Shown one piece after another: positions 57,225 to 64,000 of a stretch of DNA of 64,000 nt (its first letter is position 1; every line of letters begins with the position of its first letter). The DNA comes from Sambucus nigra. Its lineage: Eukaryota > Streptophyta > Magnoliopsida > Dipsacales > Adoxaceae. The stretch lies in the NCBI GenBank assembly GCA_949130495.1, contig OX422215.1, positions 6,797,302 to 6,861,301 on the forward strand, given 5' to 3'. Position numbers and translations under genes: made by a program. Below the pieces are notes generated by a model, which saw only the letters and a list, made by a program, of their open reading frames with translations, searched no databases and was not told the DNA's origin.

Positions 57225-59440
57225 ATGGCCGCTTTTGTGAGCGATGCAGTCCACCGGGAGTGGTTGACCGTTGATGATTGGGCGAATGTGGAGTGGAGGG
57301 TTAGGGCACCTCTTGCTTTGGGAGTGAGAACTCCTTTGATGCGTTTGAGCCTGTTGCTGATATGCGGACCTTGCTGCGGGAGCCATCGCGTCATCTCTCT
57401 TCGAGAGTGATCCCCGGCGGTTATGTAAGTAACCCGACCTTTGGCATTCTTCTCTTTTTGGTGATTTTTCTTTCTTTCTTGACCTTTGATGAGACTTTTC
57501 TTTTTGCCAATCTGAATTTCTTTGAAGAACATGCGTGCCCGTGGGACAACGGGGCTCAAGGATGTCTGGGAGCATCTCCCACTTGTGGTGTGTTGGATGG
57601 TATCATCAGCGGGTTTTGGGTGGTTGGCATCTACGCTGGATGAGACGCCTCGTTCGACAACGGTCCTGTACGCTTTGGGAGAGAGGTGGTGGGACACTAC
57701 CCACACCTTTCATTTTGGATTCGGGGAGATGACGGTGACTCCCATAGACGTGCAATAGCTGCTGGGGCTGGATTGTGATTGAGAGCAGATAGAGGTGAAT
57801 CGCTCTTTACGGGTGAGACCGGAGGCAGTGCGTACGGCACTTGGTGATGTAGGGAGGACAGTTTCTGGGGAATCAATCCGGTTGTCCCTGCTGAAGGATG
57901 TTCTACTGAGCAGGGTGATTGATGTGGAGGACGGGCTGCAAGTGAGGCAGATGGCCCGATTATTCATTCTGCTGGTATTGGGAGGTTTCATGGTGGCATC
58001 AAGCGGCGACGTCGTCCATTTATGGTTTCTTCCGTACTTGAGGATGTTTTCGAACATCCTCTTCTATGATTGGGGGAGTCTGACCTTGGCGACCCTTTAC
58101 TTTTCTCTGGATTCATTCAACCGGTGCTGCCGGCAGACTTTTACTGGGGCCACGTACCTTCTTGAGGTATTCTTCAGTTCGTGCATTTCTTTTCAAGCAT
58201 TCGCATTTTCCTTTCATGCACTCGCATTTTCCTTTCATGCATTCGTATTTTCCTTAGGCGTCTCTTTTTGCTTGCGAATTCAGACATGGTTCTATGAGGT
58301 GATTGGGTGCAATACCCTGCTGATTGCTTTGAAGGATGACACTATTGGGGACTTCTGTTGATTGTATCAATGGCGTAAGGCCAATCGACAGTCGAAGGGA
58401 TCTCTTTCCCTGGAGGCGGTGCGTCAGGTCTTGAATGACCTGACCAGTCGTAGGGTAAGACTCTTTCCATTTTAATCTTGGTTTTTGCTCCTTCTGATCT
58501 TGTATTGATTTATGCTCGCTCGGATATTTTCAGGTGACCTTTTACCTGTGGGGGACAACCATTCAGGATGCGGGGGCGACCGGGGTGAACACGCGGATGA
58601 GGCGTTTCCTGGCGCATGAGTTCGGATATTCCTGGTACCTCGGGGAGAGGGTGGTTCGTCAGATTGTCGAGGAGGAGGTGGTGGTGCCACCTGCGCATCC
58701 TTCTACGTCTATGAGGTGGGAGCGACTGCTGTTGGAGGATGAGAGGATCGTGGCGATGATCAGCGAGTCCTATTTGCTATACACCGATACGGCTGTGCCG
58801 TATGGCTATATGGATTTTGTGATGAGCTGGTTGATGGCGCCCAACATATATGATGCGCTGCCCTTCCCTCCGGCAGGTTCGAGTCGGGCGGTGGGATCTT
58901 CCCACAGTGGTGGTGGTCCGTCGGCATCTGCGGCGGCGGCGATCTCGGAGGTCCCTTTTGTACGGCTGCATACCCTTTCATACAACATTCGGTGGGCTGA
59001 TGGAGGGATGGTGCCTATGTTGCACCGTACTCATGCGATGGATCCGAAGGAGTTGGGTTTGACAGAGGAGGTCCTTCGACATGCGGTATACCTTTCTGTT
59101 CTTCTCTTTCTTTCTTTACTTTTTTGGTTATTTCTGCTTTGATACTGATTTCACCTTTTCTTTCAACAAGTTCGGGTGTCTACAACTTGGCTCAGGGACA
59201 TTAGAGACTGAATATCTTCGGCAACTGCCCATATTCGGGACGCGGTTCCTATTACTTCTTGCTTGGTGCTGTCTGCCTCGTCTGGAGACTCTGGCTCGGG
59301 TAGTGGTGGTGCGTCATCTTGCCGTAAGGGAAAAAAGCACACCGCAGGGGTGGAAGCTCTTGAGAGAGAGAGGGAGAGAAAGAATGTGGGTTCGGGCTGA
59401 GTCCCATTATTTTTTCTTTTTCTTTCTATTTCCTGCAAAA
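57225..59440 (+). pseudogene. F antisense gene 1: plant-mobile-domain-like protein, five exons
   Basis: Exons read as 57225-57424, 57528-58166, 58284-58454, 58534-59085 and about 59171-59440. The first three introns start GTAAGT, GTATTC and GTAAGA and end in AG, and join codons in phase 0. Domain features: RWWDTTHTFHFGFGEMTVTP (about 57684-57743), then RQMARLFILLVLGGFM and YDWGSLTLATLYFSLDSFNR, then TWFYEVIGCNTLL at the exon 3 start. This order matches plant mobile domain (PMD, aminotransferase-like) proteins. A one-base loss near 57335 and stops at 57756-57758, near 57780 and in exon 3 break it. Exon 4 is clean (184 codons). PMD proteins occur both as host genes and inside transposons. Its role here is unknown. 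Confidence 0.7.
58190..58256. repeat. 21-bp repeats inside an intron
   Basis: CATTCGCATTTTCCTTTCATG occurs three times in slightly different form within intron 2 of F antisense gene 1. They may extend its pyrimidine tract. Confidence 0.8.
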
Positions 59441-59876
59441 TGATGTAACACAGAAAACAGATATATGCAATGCGATGGAGTTTTTTGACTATCTTTTATT
59501 TAATGATGAATGCATGCACATGCGCTTTTTACTTTACTGCTGAGATCGTAAAAAGGAATATTTTTGGAATTTTTTTGAAGTAAAGTTTTTGATTAAAAAG
59601 GGGGAAATTTTATAAGGAGAAAAAGGGATTTTTAAATTCAATTGAGAATGTCAATTTATTTATTGAGTTTTCTGATTTGACAAAAGAGGAAGAAAGGGAA
59701 ATTTCTAAAAATGGGGGGGTTGCCGATCGGCAAGCACCCTGACCTGCTTATCGGCAGTTCAGTCCAGTCCCATCAATTCAAAGATTTGATTGGTGCCCTC
59801 TTCATCCTTTGGTACCTTATGGGGTAGGATTCCCTCCGATTTCTGCAAGGATTATGTCTCCCGTGAGGGTTTTCAA
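59441..59876 (+). promoter_or_regulatory. Spacer between F antisense genes, with palindrome
   Basis: AT-rich. TGCCGATCGGCA is at 59721-59732, followed by a half site CTTATCGGCAGTT near 59747. Upstream it is A/T- and G-rich with no gene. Confidence 0.6.
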
Positions 59877-59886
59877 GTATAAAAAG
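59877..59886 (+). promoter_or_regulatory. TATA box of F antisense gene 2
   Basis: GTATAAAAAG followed by a GGGGAAGGG run, about 75 bp before the ATG at 59960. Confidence 0.65.
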
Positions 59887-59959
59887 GGGGAAGGGTGGAG
59901 TGTTTTCATCACACCTTTGCATTCTTATCTACTTGCCCACTATTTTTTAGCCTTGCAAG

Positions 59960-61249
59960 ATGGCTCTCCCTGGTAGCATTGAGTTTGTCAGCTACCTCGA
60001 AGCCTTGGAAGCAATGTGCTCCTATAATATCAACTACGATGCTTTCAACATGCGTAGAGTCTCCTTGTGGCGCAATCGGCCTATTGAGTGGAATATGCTG
60101 ATGGCGGCGGTACAATTTTGGTACCCCGAAGTCCATGTATTCCGCTTTGGGTTGGATGAAGTTTGTCCCACCTATGAGGAATTTTCTTCCATACTGGGTG
60201 TAAATCCCAGCATTACTGCAGCTTTTCCCGAATTTTCCTGTTCTCCTAGGGATTTATTGGCTGGGCTTCTTCATATTTCGCCTTCGGCGGCCAAATCATT
60301 GGTTGCTGGAGGAATGATCTCTCTCCCGGTGGTGCTGCAGTTCGTGCATTTGCGGGATGTAGGTGATGCTGTCTATGCTGGAGCCGTTGCTCTGGGCCTG
60401 GTTTCAAAATTGCTGTTGGTGACTGGGGAGGTGCAAGTGGACCCACAACTTACAGCCATTACTTCATGGATGTCATACCATCGCAATCCTGCGATGGTGA
60501 TATTGATGGAGACTCTGAATGGCCTGGATGCCTGGAGAGAAGGTCGTTCTGACTTTCTGAGGGGTAGCCCTGTGATGCTGTTCATGTGGTTGTCTAAAAG
60601 ATTCCGCTTGTCGACTCCTCTAGAATATCCCTTGTCGACCGTACCCAATTTCTTTTCACGCTACTTCATCCGTGTTGGTTTTCATGTTGAGAACTAGGAG
60701 CATTGGCTTGTGGAGCATGGGACTTGTGGTCTGTATTGGCCAGTGCCTTGGTGGAGACAATTGTAGCCTATTCTGGAGCTAGGAGAGTATTCATATATGC
60801 GGCTGATTGGTCTCAGGCAGACCTCTTTTTATTTCCCTTGGCGACTTCTGCGCTAATTTGGCTGGGCGCAGGTTGTGCCACCCGGGACACTAAATTTCTT
60901 TCCGGTAGAAGATTTGACTGAGCGCCTGCGTCTGTTGCTTGGGTCTCTGTGGGAAAATCGGCATCCATCGACCCGTCCCTCTCAGTCTGTCGAGAAGGTT
61001 TGGCATGTCCCCAAAGATTATATGAAGTGGTTGTGGAGGAAAGTAGTCAGCAAGATGTTGGTAGTGGAGACTGGACAAAGATGGTTTGTTTTATCTAACA
61101 CCATGGAAGGGGGTGTTGTGATCTTTTCGAAGATGGTTAAGGCTCATTGGTCCATGGAGTGTTTACGACACTCTATTCAGGCAGGGGAAACTTGGGGTCC
61201 TCAGGATGTAGATGAAGAGGGTGCAGGCTCCTCTGGTAGTTGTGGGTAG
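59960..61249 (+). pseudogene. F antisense gene 2: DUF7745-like protein
   Basis: A single frame of 429 codons (MALPGSIEFVSYLEALEAMC...) with only three stops, at 60695-60697, near 60763 and near 60859. Motifs: WNMLMAAVQFWYPEVHVFRF, DEVCPTYEEFSSILGV, HLRDVGDAVYAGAVALGLV and VPPGTLNFFPVEDLTERLRL. This is the pattern I associate with DUF7745, a plant domain related to PMD proteins. The first stop replaces a Trp in the family pattern (a TGG to TAG change). Single exon, with no intron needed. Function unknown. It ends in a short acidic, Ser-rich tail. Confidence 0.7.
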
Positions 61250-61743
61250 GACTCTTGGAGATTTTATTTATGTAATAGGGAATGTATGTGGGGATTTTAT
61301 TTGGATTTTTTATGGTAGTAGGGGGAAGGAGGTTATCCGTTCATTTTTCTTATGTAATCCGTACTGTAATTTTTTATTAATGAAATAAACAAGTTTCTGA
61401 TCACCCAGCTGTGCCTTTTGATGAGTTTTGTATTTTGAATTATCTATACTGATCTCTAAGGCATTCATAATCCTTTTGTTCAAGTATTTTTAGAATGAAC
61501 CGCCGTTCTCAGAGGTAAGAAAAGAATAGTACTTTGTGAAAAAGAAAGGTCCGCACTCATGTGAGGTGCATGAGCTGCCTACATACCTCTGGGGTTTTTT
61601 GAAAATGTTTTTATCTGTTTGCAAAATCGTTTTTTTTACAGAGGATCAGGCCCACGTAGTTCAGGGTAGAGAGAAATGAAAAGCTTTTTTTTTTTTGGAA
61701 TAGAAGGGGGATGAGAAGAGTCGTAGCGCACCGAGATTTCGGA
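61250..61743. other. 3' sequence of F antisense gene 2 and gap before pol
   Basis: Non-coding. ATTAATGAAATAAAC near 61376 is a possible polyadenylation context for antisense gene 2. Nothing else is recognised. Confidence 0.5.
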
Positions 61744-62810
61744 CTAGGGGTAGAATTTCTTGAGATGGTCCAGGTTAACTGGACGAGCCATCTCCTCCCC
61801 ATCTAGGTCAGTGATTATGGCGGCACCGCCGGATAAGATTTTCTTCACAATGTAGGGGCCCCTCCAATTGGGCTTGAATTTCCCTCTGGGGTCCCAGACG
61901 GGTTATATTCTCTCTTTGAGGGATAAATCCCCCTCCCGGACACCGCGATCCTTAACTTTTTTATTGAATGATTGCGCTATTTGGCGATGGTACCCCTGTA
62001 TATGTTAAATAACTTTTAATCTTCTTTCATCTAGGAGGGCTAGCTCTTCAAGATGGTTTTGGCACCAGTCTTCTTCACTAATCTTGCTTTCGAGCATGAC
62101 GCGTATTGAGGGTATTTCCAGCTCCACAAGTAGGACCGCTTCCATGACGTAGACCAAGGAGTAAGGGGTAGCCCCAGTAGAGGTTCGGATTGAGGTTCGA
62201 TAGCCCCAGAGGGCGTACGGGATCCGGTAGGACCAATCCCTACAACTTTCGGTCATCTGCTGATGATGGCTTTGAGATTTTTGTTGGAGGCTTCAACTGC
62301 ACCATTGGTCTGAGGTCGGTAGGGAGAAGATTTGTGTCTCTTAATTCCATACTCGTTGACTACTTCTGTGACTTCTGCTTCAAAATACAACCCGTTATCT
62401 GATACCAGCTCATGTGGGACCCCATATCGACAGATGATATTTTTCTTGAGGAATTTGGCCACTTTCTTGGCATTCAATACTGCGTATGACTCAGCCTCGA
62501 CCCATTTGGTGAAGTAATCGATGGCAACCAGGATGAACTCATGTCCGTTTGAAGCCTTTGGTGTAACCTTCCCTATGATGTCTACACCCCAGGTGGAGAA
62601 CGACCAGGAAGAGGTCATGTTGTATAGTTCTCGTTGAGGCAAGTGTTGAAGATTGGAGAATTGTTGGCATTTGAGGCACCTCTGGACATAGGCGGTGCAA
62701 TCCTGGATCATGGTGGTCCAGTAGTAGCCCTGTCGGATGATCTTCTTGGTGAGCATGTGACCATTCATGTGGGGTCCGCATTCCCCACTGTGGATTTTTT
62801 GCATTATTTT
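61744..62810 (-). pseudogene. pol: Integrase of element F
   Basis: The zinc domain (HSGECGPH, CLKCQQF) and core (GVDIIGKV, VSDNGLYFE, NGAVEASNK) keep D, D and E. A stop near 62253 and another in the C-terminal domain near 61905 break it. The domain ends HLKKFYP with TAG at 61746-61744. Compared with A-C this integrase is clearly a different family. Confidence 0.8.
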
Positions 62811-63100
62811 CTCAATCTCAGCCCCTGCGATGCAGTGTAGATGAGTTCCATTGAAATTCCTCTTGAGTAGAGCTTTATGACAGATGATGTACTGGGATCC
62901 AGTCTTCAGAGGGTTGTTCGATCTTTCTTGTTGGAACCCTCGGGATACCTACCATGTTTGAGGAGGCACCAGATATCATAATACCAATAATCGTCTAGTT
63001 CGAGATCTTTAGTGGAGACAAGCTCAATATGGTAGTAATGGGTCAGTTTGTATTATTTTTGAACTAGGAAGTGGGTCATTGTTATTCCTTAGGGCATGTC
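62811..63100 (-). pseudogene. pol: Degenerate linker between RNase H and integrase of F
   Basis: Poorly readable coding remains with several stops. The end of the second RNase H (NNLADALATLAS, near 63150) lies just upstream on the coding strand. Confidence 0.5.
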
Positions 63101-63836
63101 GACCATGGAGGCCAAGGTGGCGAGAGCATCAGCTAGGTTATTTTTTGCTCGGGGTAGGTAATGGAAGGTGATATCTCGGAATCGGGAGGCTAACTCTTCT
63201 AATTGGGCATAAAAGCATTGGAGCTTTTCATCCTTGACTTTTCACTTTCTGAGCACTTGACCGATGATAAGGGAAGAATCCCCGTAGAAAATCAAAGTAT
63301 TGAATACCTTTCTTGAGATCAACCTTGAGGCCCATTGTGCATGCCTCGTATTTCGTCATGTTGGTGGTGCAAGGGAAATCCAATTTAATGGCGATGGGAG
63401 TGTGGGAATCATCTGGGGCGATCAGAAGTATCCCAATGCCATATCCCTTTTTGTTGGCAGCGCCGTTAAAGAATATTTTCCATCGAAGGCGGTCTTGAGT
63501 GGTGCAGAGGATATTTTTATCTGGGAATTCGGAAATCCGAACCTCCGCTTCTTCTATGGGGTAATCGGCGAGGTAGTCAGAGATGGCTCTTCCTTTAATA
63601 GCTTTCTGTGTGACGTACACGATATTGAACTCGGTTAGGAGCATTAACCATTAGGCCATTCGACTGGATAAGGCGGGTTTCTCAAGCAGGTATTTGATGG
63701 GATCCATTCGGGATACAAGTTTGATGGGGAAGGCGAGCATGTAGTGTCGTAACTTTTGGGTGACCCAGACAAGTGCGACACATGCCTTTTCTAAAGCAGT
63801 GTAGTTGACCTCGTACCCAGCCAATTTGCAAGCTAT
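63101..63836 (-). pseudogene. pol: End of first RNase H and archaeal-type RNase H of element F
   Basis: On the minus strand: YTALEKACVALVWVTQKLRH, then a linker (AIKGRAISDYLADYPIEEAE), then the second RNase H (RWKIFFNGAANKKGYGIGIL, CTTNMTKYEACTMGLKVDLK and NNLADALATLAS). The first catalytic Asp reads Asn (FFNGA). A frameshift near 63230-63300 and a stop near 63648 break it. Homology ends at about 63836. Confidence 0.75.
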
Positions 63837-64000
63837 ATAAGCTTGACACAGTTTATATATAAGCTTGACACAGTTTATATATACCTTGACACATGCCTTT
63901 TAGACTTTTGCTACATGTGGTTATTTATCATTTTTTAATGCCATAATTGATTTAGGCTCTTTTACTATTTTGCAAATGGAGGCTATTCACGTAAAAATGT
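63837..64000. repeat. AT-rich right edge with a 23-bp direct duplication
   Basis: AAGCTTGACACAGTTTATAT occurs twice in tandem (63839 and 63862), directly after element F's pol stops. A partial third (CCTTGACACATG) follows. The remainder has no recognised feature. Confidence 0.7.

Larger units (their letters stand above)
52804..63836 (-). mobile_element. Element F: Tat-lineage (Ogre-like) gypsy element, pol truncated near the window edge
   Basis: From left to right on the plus strand: a 2.25-kb LTR, a purine-tract complement, an 80-bp repeat array, two plus-strand genes, then minus-strand integrase, second RNase H and the end of the first RNase H. The element's sense strand is minus. Homology stops near 63836, before RT, so its other LTR is not visible. 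The left boundary (TGTGTCC...) is inferred from the change of sequence inside E's gag and could not be checked with a TSD. Confidence 0.75.

Noticed and set aside
57225..61249. PMD/DUF7745-like genes as free-standing host genes
   Set aside because: They lie between F's repeat array and F's integrase, opposite to pol, as in the other Tat elements, and carry stops. A host origin further back cannot be excluded.
2669..63836. Endogenous pararetrovirus or other viral insertion
   Set aside because: All RT-bearing segments have LTRs or TSDs and the integrase domain of Ty3/gypsy elements. No movement protein or coat-protein pattern was seen.

Overview
This is plant nuclear DNA, almost certainly heterochromatic and probably from a eudicot. 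No host gene, rRNA, tRNA or organellar sequence was recognised. Nearly everything between about 2.67 kb and 63.84 kb is LTR retrotransposon sequence in nested layers. Family names below come from reading protein motifs, LTR ends, primer-binding sites and target-site duplications (TSDs) by eye; no database search was possible. Layout: 1-2663 is AT-rich sequence with no recognised gene. Element A (2669-45947, + strand, TSD GTGAT) is an old Ty3/gypsy element of the Tat lineage. It is split by element B (8926-21571, + strand, TSD AGAAG), a different Tat family that landed in the last codons of A's pol. It is split again by element D (26288-45494, TSD CCAAC), a copia/Sirevirus-like element with only a gag gene, which landed in A's 3' LTR. 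D is itself split by element C (30635-43040, - strand, TSD AGAAT), a young member of A's own family. Rough LTR-LTR differences counted by eye fit this order: A about 13%, D about 11% over its first 215 bases, B about 5%, C about 2%. From 45953 to 48388 there is AT-rich flank with a copia gag fragment and a hairpin-forming repeat. Element E (48389-52803) is a Tekay/Del-like chromovirus with a 3.5-kb LTR, an iMet primer site and a broken gag. It is cut by element F (52804-63836, - strand), a further Tat-lineage element whose pol is truncated near the right edge. A short duplicated AT-rich segment closes the window. The Tat elements A, B, C and F share a plan. In A, B and C, gag, protease, RT, RNase H, a second (archaeal-type) RNase H and integrase run on one strand; F is visible only from RNase H through integrase. 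In all four, a long 3' region holds tandem repeats or repeat motifs plus one or more protein genes on the OPPOSITE strand. In A, B and C the antisense gene looks like the 'putative gypsy type transposon' family (Transposase_28); in F there are two plant-mobile-domain/DUF7745-like genes. Several antisense genes keep GT-AG introns in correct phase and have their own TATA boxes. All recognised coding regions carry premature stops or frameshifts in this copy, so no intact protein-coding element is present. The most interesting material is: the antisense genes and their promoters (in F the antisense promoters resemble the LTR's own promoter); the repeat arrays (129 bp in B, about 120 bp in C, 80 bp in F), one of which is shared with a coding linker in C's pol; and the uneven divergence of B's two LTRs.
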